From Pedobacter kyungheensis (lineage in GTDB: Bacteria; Bacteroidota; Bacteroidia; Sphingobacteriales; Sphingobacteriaceae), in assembly GCF_000812965.1 (NCBI RefSeq), contig NZ_JSYN01000035.1, forward strand, positions 49,184-113,183: a stretch of DNA of 64,000 nt. Direction: 5' to 3'. The translations under genes were made by a program, and so were the position numbers. The notes below the pieces were generated by a model that saw nothing but the letters and a program-made list of their open reading frames with translations, made no database searches and was not told where the DNA came from. Every line of letters starts with the position of its first letter. Within the stretch, counting starts at the first letter, position 1. This document shows positions 46,655-54,814 of this stretch, piece by piece.

Positions 46655-47547
46655 ACTAAAACCTCCCGTTTCCCTTTTGTACCGAATAAAGCGGCAAAAT
46701 AAACTTCCTCAAGACCAGGATAAACACGCTCAAAGCCTGCAGCTGGAAGCTGATCAGCTAATACAAAAACATTTAACTGGCCAGCTATAATCCTGGTCGA
46801 AATCACATCGAACCGGGTTGAGTATTGATCAAGCTCGGCCTTGATAATGACCTTTCGCCAGATTTTGCCATCCAGGTTTTCGGTCAGATTTGCTGGTTTA
46901 CCCTGCAAAATCAATTTTCCATTGGCCATTACAGCCATTTCAGGGCAAAGATCATTCACATCTTCCACAATATGGGTCGAAAGGATTACTACGCGCTCTG
47001 TTCCAATTTCATTCAGCAAATCGTGAAAACGGTTTCGCTCCTGAGGATCTAAGCCAGCAGTTGGCTCGTCAACAATAATCAATTGCGGATTGCCCAATAG
47101 TGCCTGTGCAATGCCAAAACGCTGCCGCATACCACCTGAAAAAGTGCCTACCGATCTTTTTCTTACCTCGAATAAATTGGTTTGCTGCAATAAGGCCAAA
47201 ACCTGTTCTTTTCTGTCATTGGTGTTAGGCAAGCCTTTTAAAACAGCAAGATGGGTTAATAAATCTACAGCCGAAATTTTGGGGTAAACACCAAAATCCT
47301 GCGGCAAATAGCCTAACTTGTTACGCATTTCCTGCGGATTTTGCAGTACATCGTTACCGTCGAAATAAATGTAACCACTATCTGGCAGCTGCAAAGTAGC
47401 CAGCGTACGCATGAGTGATGATTTACCTGCACCATTTGGTCCCAATAAACCAAACATGCCATTTGGAATGGTTAAACTTACAGCGTCGAGCGCCTTTACC
47501 CCATTAGGATAAGTTTTGGTAAGTTGTTGTATTTTAAGTCGTGCCAT
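46651..47547 (-). CDS. ABC transporter ATP-binding protein
   Basis: 298-residue ATPase with Walker A GPNGAGKSS (about 38-46), Q-loop LPQDFGVYP, signature FSGGMRQR (about 137-144), Walker B LIIVDEPTAGLD (about 153-164) and switch His in STHIVEDV. The C-terminal 75 residues are the extra domain typical of ABC-2 exporters (NatA/CcmA-like). Partner of the overlapping permease-M1 fusion. Its promoter carries a 21-bp-spaced direct repeat matched in the divergent kinase promoter, so the adjacent two-component system probably controls it. Confidence 0.93.
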   Translation of the reverse strand: MARLKIQQLTKTYPNGVKALDAVSLTIPNGMFGLLGPNGAGKSSLMRTLATLQLPDSGYIYFDGNDVLQNPQEMRNKLGYLPQDFGVYPKISAVDLLTHLAVLKGLPNTNDRKEQVLALLQQTNLFEVRKRSVGTFSGGMRQRFGIAQALLGNPQLIIVDEPTAGLDPQERNRFHDLLNEIGTERVVILSTHIVEDVNDLCPEMAVMANGKLILQGKPANLTENLDGKIWRKVIIKAELDQYSTRFDVISTRIIAGQLNVFVLADQLPAAGFERVYPGLEEVYFAALFGTKGKREVLV

Positions 47548-47568
47548 CTTATTTTGTATCGAATGGCT

Positions 47569-47636
47569 GCAAATTAGGCTCAGGAAAATTGTTTTCCATA
47601 TTTAAGTGATGAAGGCAGTGAAAGTGATGATGAAAG
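47569..47636 (-). promoter_or_regulatory. LytTR-type direct repeats and promoter of the ABC operon
   Basis: On the minus strand: CTTTCATCAT (47636-47627) and CCTTCATCAC (47615-47606), 21 bp start to start. After 29 bases comes TAATTTGC (47576-47569) as a -7 box, with TATG 20 bases upstream of it in the -33 place. The ABC gene starts 22 bases further on. Two direct repeats two helix turns apart are the usual binding site of LytTR domains, and a LytTR regulator is encoded next door. Confidence 0.6.
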
Positions 47637-47678
47637 TAAAATAACCTGACCCTGAGGTGTATTTTGAGGTCTCCCCCT

Positions 47679-47747
47679 CCTTTCGTCATCAAAAACGAGC
47701 CTTTCGTCATTAATATTTTAGCGCTTAGGATAGCTTTTCTAATTTTA
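47679..47747 (+). promoter_or_regulatory. LytTR-type direct repeats and promoter of the kinase-regulator operon
   Basis: CCTTTCGTCAT at 47679-47689 and again at 47700-47710, identical and 21 bp start to start. After exactly 29 bases comes TAATTTTA (47740-47747) as a -7 box, with TTTT 20 bases before it as the -33 box. This is the same geometry as on the minus strand. It implies autoregulation and places the kinase start downstream, at ATG 47772. Confidence 0.6.
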
Positions 47748-47771
47748 ACAGGCTTTTACCTATCTTACCCT

Positions 47772-49256
47772 ATGCCCAACGCCAAAAACTATCAATACCA
47801 GGACTTTTTCATCTTTACGGGACTTTTGCTTTGGGTAGCGATATGCAACTGTTATAATCAAAGTACAAATGTCTGGCTTACTTATGTCACCGGCATTTTA
47901 ACCTTAGTTTTTTGCCTTTTACCGGTATTGCTTTTTGCATTTTTTAAACCCATTTGGAAAGAAACATTGCCCAACAAAAAGTATATACTTTACTGGTGCT
48001 GTTCCTTTTTAATACTGCTACCCATTTTTACGCTAATAGCCGCTCAGTTTCAAACCGAACCACTCGATCTATCGGATAAGCTTACTACTGCAATGTCTGC
48101 ATTAGCGCTTGAGCTTTTGCTCATTGTTAACCAGTACTATCAAAAAAAGGTGCAACACATTAAGTGGATCAAAAAAATTGGGTTGGAGAACGCTGTACTC
48201 ATTACAATCATCTTAATTGCGGCAACCATTTCAGTAATGGCCGTATCGAGTTTAGACAACCCGATTTACCAAAGAAATGGCTTTCGTTTGGTTGGTTTCG
48301 AGTTTAACATCAAGATACTGTTCCACAATTTTGGAACATTTCTGGTCTTCTTTTTTCAATTCCTGATCATGTACCTGTGCGGCTACGTACTTTTCCTGAT
48401 CAACAGCAGATTACTGGTTTCGAAAATACTTAAAGAAAAAGGACTGTTGATCTACTTGTTAAGCGTTTCGGCTACTGTTGCACTGCTTTATCCTTTACTC
48501 GCACAACTCCTCATTTCGTTACCCATAAATACTGTATTTGGAAGGAGTATATTCGAAGCCAATCCTTTCGAGCTCGAAAATGCCTTTGGTGCGTTTGCCA
48601 TTATGCTTTTTAGTTTACCCGTGGTATTGGCCTTGCAATGGGGCAAACAGAACAACATTATCCTTTCTTTAGAAAAAGAAAAATCGCAAAATGAACTCGA
48701 TTTATTGAAACAACAGCTCAATCCGCATTTCTTTTTTAATACATTGAATAACCTGTATGCACTCAGCCTGCAAAAATCGGATAAAACCCCCGAAAGCATT
48801 TTACAGTTATCTGAGCTGATGCGCTATACCATTTACAAGGGGAAAGAAAAAACTGTTAAACTGGTACAGGAGCTGGATTATATTAGCGATTACATCCAGT
48901 TACAACAAATCAGGCTGCGTAAAACACTCCATTTCAAATTTGAAAAGCAGGTTAGTAACGATCAGATTGAAATTGCGCCGCTTTTGTTTATTGTGTTTAT
49001 TGAAAATGCTTTTAAACATGGTATTGAACCGGCCGATGGGGCCGCCAGCCTGAAACTCTCCTTAATCAGTACTGAACGTGAATTAACTTTCCAGGCTGAA
49101 AACTCATTTGATCCAGACGAAATAAGTCCCGATAGCGGCATTGGGATCGATAACCTACGAAAAAGACTCGAATTGCTTTATCCTGGTCAACATACTTTGG
49201 ATATTAGCACGATTGGCAATATCTTTAAGGCAACCCTAAAAATCCGTTTCGCATGA
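47772..49256 (+). CDS. LytS-like sensor histidine kinase (His_kinase family) with multi-helix membrane sensor
   Basis: Membrane kinase. The N-terminal 280 residues hold seven or eight hydrophobic helices; the C-terminal part has the His_kinase motif LNPHFFFNTLNNLYALSL (His about 319) and a HATPase_c domain with FIENAFKHGI and the DSGIGIDNLRKRLELLYPG end. A longer frame reaches back to TTG 47664. I choose ATG 47772, because the shorter start leaves room for the promoter and repeats at 47679-47747. The hydrophobic look of the skipped stretch (about codons 18-36 of the long frame) is a reason for some doubt. Stop overlaps the regulator start (ATGA). Confidence 0.85.
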   Translation: MPNAKNYQYQDFFIFTGLLLWVAICNCYNQSTNVWLTYVTGILTLVFCLLPVLLFAFFKPIWKETLPNKKYILYWCCSFLILLPIFTLIAAQFQTEPLDLSDKLTTAMSALALELLLIVNQYYQKKVQHIKWIKKIGLENAVLITIILIAATISVMAVSSLDNPIYQRNGFRLVGFEFNIKILFHNFGTFLVFFFQFLIMYLCGYVLFLINSRLLVSKILKEKGLLIYLLSVSATVALLYPLLAQLLISLPINTVFGRSIFEANPFELENAFGAFAIMLFSLPVVLALQWGKQNNIILSLEKEKSQNELDLLKQQLNPHFFFNTLNNLYALSLQKSDKTPESILQLSELMRYTIYKGKEKTVKLVQELDYISDYIQLQQIRLRKTLHFKFEKQVSNDQIEIAPLLFIVFIENAFKHGIEPADGAASLKLSLISTERELTFQAENSFDPDEISPDSGIGIDNLRKRLELLYPGQHTLDISTIGNIFKATLKIRFA

Positions 49257-49975
49257 GCTTACGTTGCCTGATTGTAGATGATGAACCCCTTGCGCACGAA
49301 GTGATTGTGGCCTATGCCAAAGACATTCCCTTTATCGAAATCGCCGCACATTGTTACCGGGCTACGGAAGCACTTGATTTTTTAAGCAAACAGGAAGTAG
49401 ATTTAATTTTTCTCGACATCAGGATGCCTAAATTAAACGGCCTTGATTTTTTACGTGCGTTACAACACAAACCACAGGTTATCATTACCTCAGCTTACGA
49501 AGAATATGCCCTGGCGAGTTTCGATCTTGCCGTTTGCGATTACCTGCTAAAGCCTTTCAAATTAGAGCGTTTTTTAATGGCCGTTAACCGGGCTTTAACC
49601 TTTCAGCAATTAAAAAAGCAATCAGGCTCGCCAATTGAAACAATCGACACAGCACAACAGCGAAATGCCCAAATTTCAATCAAAGTAGATAAAAAGCACA
49701 TTTTACTGCAGCTGGATGAAATACAATTTTTAGAAAGCCTGGGAAATTATGTAAAAGTCTGGAAAGCGAATGGCTTTCTGCTCACCCCACGCACCTTAGG
49801 TAGTTTTGAAGATGAGTTGCCTGCCCAAATGTTCGCACGCATCCATAAATCGTTTATCGTTAACAAGAAAGAGGTCGATTATTTTGAAGGCAATTCTATT
49901 ATACTCAAAAGCCAGCAGCAGGTGCCGATAGGCAAAAATTATAAACCCTTGATCAGGCAATTGCTCCAGCTCTGA
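49253..49975 (+). CDS. LytTR-family response regulator
   Basis: 240 residues. The receiver domain (about 1-120) has the acidic pair DDEP, phospho-acceptor Asp in FLDIRMPKLNG (about 54), and the KPF switch Lys. The LytTR DNA-binding domain is at about 138-238 (ISIKVDKKHILLQLDEIQFLESLGNYVKVW, FARIHKSFIVNKK). Translationally coupled to the kinase. LytTR proteins bind paired direct repeats about 21 bp apart, and such pairs lie in front of both this operon and the divergent ABC operon, which are its likely targets. Confidence 0.94.
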   Translation: MSLRCLIVDDEPLAHEVIVAYAKDIPFIEIAAHCYRATEALDFLSKQEVDLIFLDIRMPKLNGLDFLRALQHKPQVIITSAYEEYALASFDLAVCDYLLKPFKLERFLMAVNRALTFQQLKKQSGSPIETIDTAQQRNAQISIKVDKKHILLQLDEIQFLESLGNYVKVWKANGFLLTPRTLGSFEDELPAQMFARIHKSFIVNKKEVDYFEGNSIILKSQQQVPIGKNYKPLIRQLLQL

Positions 49976-50008
49976 AATGTTTATATTTGAGTTCATCAAA
50001 CCGATCTC

Positions 50009-51013
50009 ATGCATAACTTTTTCCCTGCCCAATACTCCACATTATCTGCTGTTGCTTTAAAAGATTATTTAATTGAAGCCTATCAGCTGGATGAGTCTAC
50101 AACCTGCCGCCTGCTGATCAGAAATGTAAGCGACACCTATATTATGGAGAATGAAAGCCAGAAATACATTTTTAAAATTTACCGCGATGCACACCGCAAA
50201 AGAAATGAAATTGAAGCTGAAGTTGAACTGCTCAATATACTGAAAGCCAACGGCAACCGGGTATCTTATCCCATTACCGACTATGAGGGCAAGCAAATCC
50301 AGCAGCTTAATGCCATTGAAGGCCTCAGAAATGGTGTTTTATTCTCTTTTGCCGAAGGAATGGTTATCCACGAGCTGGAAAATGAACAACTGCTACAATT
50401 GGGTAAAGATATAGCCAAACTGCACCAAACTACTTCGGTAATCAAACTCAAAAATCCACGACCAGTATTTAACTTCGAAACTACTTTATTTGAACCTCTT
50501 CGGGTTTTGGCGCTACATTTTGAAACCATGCCTGAAGAATATGAATACCTGAATAAAGTGGCAGATAAAGTGATTAAAAAGTTCGAAACATTTGATACGG
50601 CTAACTTTAGTAGCGGCTACTGTCATTACGATTTCTTCCCAAAAAACTTTCATTTTGATGAAAAGGGCAATATTACCTTCTTTGATTTCGATTTTGCGGG
50701 CGAAGGTTTCCTTATTAATGACCTGATGTCGTTCCTGAACCATTATTTTTTTCACCAGATGAATCAGCTCACCACCAAAGAGCAGGCTGAAAAAGATTTT
50801 GAAGTCTTTTTAAAAGCTTATCAGGAAATCATGCCCTTAAGCAAAGATGAATTGGCAGCTATCCCCTATCTGGGCATTTGTTTCCACATTTTCTTTTTAA
50901 AATTCTTTTACGATAATTACGACGATTGGTCGAACATTTTTTTAACACCCCGATATGTAAAACATCGTGTTGCACTAATCAAAAAATGGGAAGAACTTTA
51001 TTGTAACTTTTAG
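50009..51013 (+). CDS. Aminoglycoside phosphotransferase (APH)-like kinase
   Basis: 334-residue protein-kinase-like fold. Lys in YIFKIYRDA, the Brenner motif HYDFFPKN (Asp and Asn of HxDxxxxN, about 210-217) and the metal-binding Asp in FFDFDFAGEG are all present, so it should be active. No signal peptide. The family includes antibiotic kinases, homoserine kinase and the SrkA/YihE stress kinase; the sequence does not decide between them, and no resistance gene context is seen. It lies 33 bases after the LytTR regulator in the same direction and could be on the same transcript. Confidence 0.85.
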   Translation: MHNFFPAQYSTLSAVALKDYLIEAYQLDESTTCRLLIRNVSDTYIMENESQKYIFKIYRDAHRKRNEIEAEVELLNILKANGNRVSYPITDYEGKQIQQLNAIEGLRNGVLFSFAEGMVIHELENEQLLQLGKDIAKLHQTTSVIKLKNPRPVFNFETTLFEPLRVLALHFETMPEEYEYLNKVADKVIKKFETFDTANFSSGYCHYDFFPKNFHFDEKGNITFFDFDFAGEGFLINDLMSFLNHYFFHQMNQLTTKEQAEKDFEVFLKAYQEIMPLSKDELAAIPYLGICFHIFFLKFFYDNYDDWSNIFLTPRYVKHRVALIKKWEELYCNF

Positions 51014-51075
51014 GCAAGGCTTGCTTAAATTCCTTCAGGCTTGTTTATCTTGTATAGTTATTCAAAATCAATATC

Positions 51076-51927
51076 ATGGATCAGAAAATAATCAACCTGT
51101 ACGATGCGTACACCCACAGCCAGATCAACCGCAAAGATTTCATGAAAAAGCTAGCCATTCTAGCCGGCAGTACTGCTTTAGCGGCGACCATTTTACCCAT
51201 GCTAGAAAATAATTATGTGGCCGCTGCTGGTTTTACCAGTGATGATATTGAGGTCGAAAATATTACTTACCCTGGCGTAGATGGCGAAATGAAAGCCGTT
51301 TTGGCTAAACCGAAAGGTAAAAAGAAACTGGGATGTGTATTGGTTATTCACGAAAACAGGGGCTTAAATCCGCACATTATTGATGTAACCAAACGGGTAG
51401 CTGCCGAAGGTTTTCTTGCTTTGGGTGTAGATGCACTTTCGCCCTTTGGTGGAACACCAGCTGATGAAGACAAAGGACGTGAACTCATCGGGAAACTGGA
51501 TGCAGAAAAAAACCTGCAAAACTATTTAAAAGGCCTTGAATATTTACGCCACAGCAAAGATGGTAACGGTAAGGTGGGTTGTATGGGCTTTTGCTGGGGA
51601 GGCGGTATGGCCAACAAACTGGCTGTTAACGATCCTAAACTACAGGCTGCTGTTGCTTATTATGGTGCCCAACCCAATGCTGCCGATGTTGCCAAAATTA
51701 AAGCAAGTGTAATGCTCCATTACGGAGGTTTGGATGAACGGATTAATGCCGGTATCCCCGCATATGAGCAGGCTTTAAAAGACAATAAAATTGATTATAA
51801 ACTTTACATCTACGATGGGGTAAACCATGCTTTTAATAACAACACCTCACCTACACGATATAATGAGGCTGCTGCTAAACTGGCCTGGCAACGCACAATG
51901 GAGTTGTTTAAACAGAAGTTGGGATAG
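51076..51927 (+). CDS. Dienelactone hydrolase-family protein, exported
   Basis: Alpha/beta hydrolase with Cys nucleophile in GFCWGGG (Cys173), Asp in GGLDERIN and His in GVNHAFNN, the triad of the dienelactone hydrolase family. ENRGLNPHI near residue 92 is the usual oxyanion segment. The N terminus has RKDFMKKLAILAGSTALAA, a Tat-like signal with RK in place of RR, so export is likely but the route is uncertain. 283 residues, full length. Natural substrate unknown. Confidence 0.88.
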   Translation: MDQKIINLYDAYTHSQINRKDFMKKLAILAGSTALAATILPMLENNYVAAAGFTSDDIEVENITYPGVDGEMKAVLAKPKGKKKLGCVLVIHENRGLNPHIIDVTKRVAAEGFLALGVDALSPFGGTPADEDKGRELIGKLDAEKNLQNYLKGLEYLRHSKDGNGKVGCMGFCWGGGMANKLAVNDPKLQAAVAYYGAQPNAADVAKIKASVMLHYGGLDERINAGIPAYEQALKDNKIDYKLYIYDGVNHAFNNNTSPTRYNEAAAKLAWQRTMELFKQKLG

Positions 51928-51969
51928 TACCTTACTGGGCGTAATATCTAGCTCAACTTCTTCAGTCTC

Positions 51970-52062
51970 CGTCATTTCGAGTGGAACGCAGCGGAGCCGA
52001 GAAATCTAACTCGAAAAGATTTCTCCCCGTCTGTACGGGCAGGCACTACGGTCGAAATGACG
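51970..52062. repeat. Palindromic repeat, copy A (left of the GIY-YIG gene)
   Basis: Ends CGTCATTTCGA and TCGAAATGACG are exact reverse complements. Inside them are GCAGCGGAGCCGAGAAATCT on the left and AGATTTCTCC on the right. Whole element 93 bp. Copies B and C share the left arm almost exactly. Confidence 0.85.
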
Positions 52063-52127
52063 ACCCACTCGTAGAAATGAAGACCTTCTTATGATTGAAT
52101 TGACGTTTTTTCTCTATATTCATCAAC

Positions 52128-52430
52128 ATGGAACGAGGTGGCTGCATTTATATCCTTACCAATTTTCAAAAAACTACCTTATATATTGGGGTTACCTCCG
52201 ATTTAAGGAGCCGCATCTATGAGCATCAAAACAAAATTTATCCTAAATCCTTCAGTGCAAAATACAATTTAACACACTGTATTTATTACGAAGTTTTTTC
52301 TTCAATAGAAGAAGCAATTGATCGTGAAAAGCAATTAAAAAAGTGGAATCGAAGGAAAAAGGAAACTTTAATCAATGATTTCAATCCAAACTGGAATGAC
52401 CTTACAGACATTATTAACGAATGGGACTAA
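52128..52430 (+). CDS. Small GIY-YIG nuclease-domain protein
   Basis: 100-residue protein that is one GIY-YIG domain of the UvrC/YhbQ type. The motif halves are CIYILTN (Cys in place of the usual Gly) and LYIGVTSDL; the catalytic Arg is in DLRSRIYEH and the Glu in EEAIDREKQLKKW. It ends with a basic segment, WNRRKKETLINDFNP. No other domain. It starts 66 bases after one palindromic repeat and ends 36 bases before another, with nothing else between them, which looks like a cassette. Function of such stand-alone proteins in Bacteroidota is unknown; action on the flanking hairpins is possible but untested. Confidence 0.9.
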   Translation: MERGGCIYILTNFQKTTLYIGVTSDLRSRIYEHQNKIYPKSFSAKYNLTHCIYYEVFSSIEEAIDREKQLKKWNRRKKETLINDFNPNWNDLTDIINEWD

Positions 52431-52465
52431 TAGCTAATCATCATTTAAATACGCAAAACAATATC

Positions 52466-52570
52466 CGTCATTTCGAGCGGAGCACAGCGGAGTCGAGAAA
52501 TCTAACTAGCAAGTAGTAAGCGCCATTAAACCTATCTTGAAAAGATTTCTCCACTACGGTCGAAATGACG
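52466..52570. repeat. Palindromic repeat, copy B (right of the GIY-YIG gene)
   Basis: 105 bp from CGTCATTTCGA to TCGAAATGACG (the last bases TCGAAATGACG cross 52560-52570), with GCACAGCGGAGTCGAGAAAT and AGATTTCTCCACTACGG inside. Same design as copy A with a longer, unrelated loop. Confidence 0.85.
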
Positions 52571-52604
52571 ATCTTCTATCTTGAGCACCCGCCCATTCCG
52601 TACC

Positions 52605-52642
52605 CGTCATTTCGAGCAGAGCGCAGCGGAGTCGAGAAATCT
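52605..52642. repeat. Palindromic repeat, copy C (left arm only)
   Basis: CGTCATTTCGAGCAGAGCGC then AGCGGAGTCGAGAAATCT, matching the left arm of copies A and B and ending two bases before the stop codon of the BNR-repeat gene. The right arm is absent. Confidence 0.8.
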
Positions 52643-52644
52643 AA

Positions 52645-53658
52645 TTAAAGCACCAGTTGATAAACCGATCCTTTTTCTCCGGCTAAAATTACGCTTTTGC
52701 CTTTTTTGGCTTTTTGCACTGCATTAAAACTTTTATCCGAAATGTGTTTCCAGTTTTGACCACCATCAGTAGAAATATCTGTTCCTGAGGTGCCGGTTGC
52801 AATTAAGGTTTTGGCATTGATATAAGTTACCGCCGACCGGAAACCTAATACAGGTGCTGCAGGCTTTTGCCAGGTTTTGCCACCGTCGCTGGTCAGCAAC
52901 ACATTATTTGAATTTTCTTTATCTTTTAAATAATTACCACCAACTACTACACCTGTTTTTTCGTTAAAAAAATCAATTGAAAAAGGTCCGGTGCTGTTTT
53001 CGCCCTGTAAAATCGGGCATTTAAAAACTTGCCAGCTTTGTCCATAATCTGGCGAAAAATAAATATTGGAAACCGTTCCACCTGTAGCTACCCAGGTTTT
53101 GCCGCCCAGCAGGGTTTTAATCGTTGTACCACTAGCAGCAAAACCAGCCTCACCCTTTGCCAAAGGAAGTTTTAAATTCGCTGAAACATCCTGCCAGGTT
53201 TTCCCGGCATCAGTTGTTTTGAGCAAAGGCATTTTATCGTTAATGGGATCGCCGAAAATGATACCTTTACTTTTATCCCAAAAGCCCAAACCATCTAAAA
53301 ATATGGCCGAATCTACATTCTTATAATTTTCGGTCCAGGTTTCGCCGCCGTCAACCGTTTTTAAAATATAGGCCGGCGATGCAATGCCAACGATAATGGC
53401 CTGCCGGTCATCAAAAGCTTCAATATCCCTGAAATCGATCTTTTCGTACCCTTTGGGTTTTAACCATTTCCAGGTTGCGCCACCATCTGTAGTTTTACCT
53501 ACCGAACCATTGCTTCCGCTTACCCAAATTACCTGATCAGAAACCACACTTAAACCCCTCAAACTCGTTTTGGCACTTTCGTTCAATGGTTTTATCGAAT
53601 ACGATTGTGCAGCGCAAAAAAAAGGTGCCATTAGCAGGCACCATAAAATTTTCTTCAT
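52645..53658 (-). CDS. Secreted BNR/Asp-box repeat (YCF48-like) beta-propeller protein
   Basis: Exported 337-residue protein (signal ending CAAQS) with five or so Asp-box motifs of the form S/T-x-D-G-G-x-T-W: TTDGGATWKW, TVDGGETWTE, TTDAGKTWQD, SPDYGQSWQV, TSDGGKTWQK and STDGGQNWKH. This predicts a propeller. Sialidases share the Asp-box but no sialidase catalytic residues are apparent; YCF48-like proteins that help assemble complexes are closer. Seven bases after the DUF2147 gene, so they form an operon. Role unknown. Confidence 0.85.
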   Translation of the reverse strand: MKKILWCLLMAPFFCAAQSYSIKPLNESAKTSLRGLSVVSDQVIWVSGSNGSVGKTTDGGATWKWLKPKGYEKIDFRDIEAFDDRQAIIVGIASPAYILKTVDGGETWTENYKNVDSAIFLDGLGFWDKSKGIIFGDPINDKMPLLKTTDAGKTWQDVSANLKLPLAKGEAGFAASGTTIKTLLGGKTWVATGGTVSNIYFSPDYGQSWQVFKCPILQGENSTGPFSIDFFNEKTGVVVGGNYLKDKENSNNVLLTSDGGKTWQKPAAPVLGFRSAVTYINAKTLIATGTSGTDISTDGGQNWKHISDKSFNAVQKAKKGKSVILAGEKGSVYQLVL

Positions 53659-53665
53659 GTATAAA

Positions 53666-54097
53666 TTATTTAACCCTTCTAAATGTTTCAGAGCGACCTA
53701 AAAGTGAAATACCCACATAGCCTCTAACGTTTAACACATCGGTACTTTTTAAGCTTAAGTTACAGCTGTATGTTTTTCCGCTTTTCGGATCGTAGATGGT
53801 ACCATCTGTCCATTTACTACCATCGTAAACAAAATCTTTTAAGATTTCGAGGTTTAACAAGGCACGTTTTTGCAGGTTTTCATCCGGGTTCTTGGCATCT
53901 AATTTCGGTTTACCGTTTAGGTTGGGCTCCTTCATCCAGGCCAGTTTGCCAAAGTATTTATCTCCTTTTTTATAAATCTCTATCTGTCCCTCTCCTGACG
54001 GATTAAGCCATTTGCCCAAAATTGCATCTTTATTTTGCGCAAGAGCAGAAAATGAAACTGCTAAAAACAGCAGCATTAAAAATGGTAACTTTCTCAT
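53666..54097 (-). CDS. DUF2147-family secreted protein
   Basis: 143 residues with signal peptide (to about ALAQ). The family pattern DAILGKWLNPSGEGQIEIYKK, then GKLAWM, then GTIYDPKSGKTYSCNLSL and VRGYVGISLLGRSETFRRV is complete. Lipocalin-like small beta-barrel; no function known for the family. First gene of a pair with the BNR-repeat protein. Confidence 0.88.
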   Translation of the reverse strand: MRKLPFLMLLFLAVSFSALAQNKDAILGKWLNPSGEGQIEIYKKGDKYFGKLAWMKEPNLNGKPKLDAKNPDENLQKRALLNLEILKDFVYDGSKWTDGTIYDPKSGKTYSCNLSLKSTDVLNVRGYVGISLLGRSETFRRVK

Positions 54098-54196
54098 CTT
54101 TTATTTATAGTTAGTGTGTTAAAGATAATCATTTGACCTTACAGGCACTACTAAATAAAGCTAAAAAGTATAAGAAAGTTTTACAAGCCTTGAAAT

Positions 54197-54574
54197 TTAC
54201 TTAGCAACAATCGGCAAATATTTTTGACGATAGGCATAAAACAAGAAAAGATTAAAGAGTAACATTACACCAACCATCGGCAAATCTTTAGGTCCCAGAA
54301 ATGCGTGATAGAGGAAAATGTTCAAGGTAACCGGAAAGATAATGATCGCTGCCAAAGGCGCTGTTCTTCCGATAAGCAAGAGTAAACCTCCAATCAGTTC
54401 GGTAACTTTAAGTAGCGGAAAAAGATACACCGAAGCCATCAGGCCACTCATAAAGGTAGTTTGTGCCGGAGTCATTTCAGGTGCTTTAGGCATCAGATGA
54501 AGGAAATAACTTACCGAAGCGAATAAATACATGGCGGCTAGAAGCACGCGTACAACAATAACTGCAATTTTCAT
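54197..54574 (-). CDS. DoxX-family small membrane protein
   Basis: 125 residues with four hydrophobic helices and the DoxX-like sequence FPLLKVTELIGGLLLLIGR and GKDL-type loop (LGPKDLP). Inner membrane. Related proteins in other bacteria are linked to oxidative or thiol stress, but nothing here shows its partner. The 240 bases upstream (54575-54814) hold only low-complexity AT-rich repeats (AATAGCTAATAGTCAATAGC). Confidence 0.85.
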   Translation of the reverse strand: MKIAVIVVRVLLAAMYLFASVSYFLHLMPKAPEMTPAQTTFMSGLMASVYLFPLLKVTELIGGLLLLIGRTAPLAAIIIFPVTLNIFLYHAFLGPKDLPMVGVMLLFNLFLFYAYRQKYLPIVAK

Positions 54575-54814
54575 AGTGATTTAATTTTAGTTTCTTTATT
54601 TAAAAATAATAAAAGCTATTAGGTTGATGGTTAATAGCTAATAGTCAATAGCTATAATCAATATCCTGAATATTTTAATTGGTATATAGGTAAAGGCTGA
54701 TAGTTAATTGCTGGATCCTCCTGCAGCACCATGTCGCCGGTAGAATAACAAAGCGGTAAAGAAGGGTTAATGGCTACAGACCATCGACTATAAACCATTA
54801 ACCAACTTTAAAAC

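Noticed and set aside
51970..52642. Insertion sequence with terminal inverted repeats around the GIY-YIG gene
   Set aside because: Each flanking repeat is itself a complete palindrome, no target-site duplication is evident and there is no transposase; a repeat cassette is the better description.
52645..53658. Sialidase, because of the Asp-box repeats
   Set aside because: The Asp-box occurs in many propellers. No Arg triad or Tyr/Glu pair of sialidases could be made out, and the spacing fits YCF48-like proteins.
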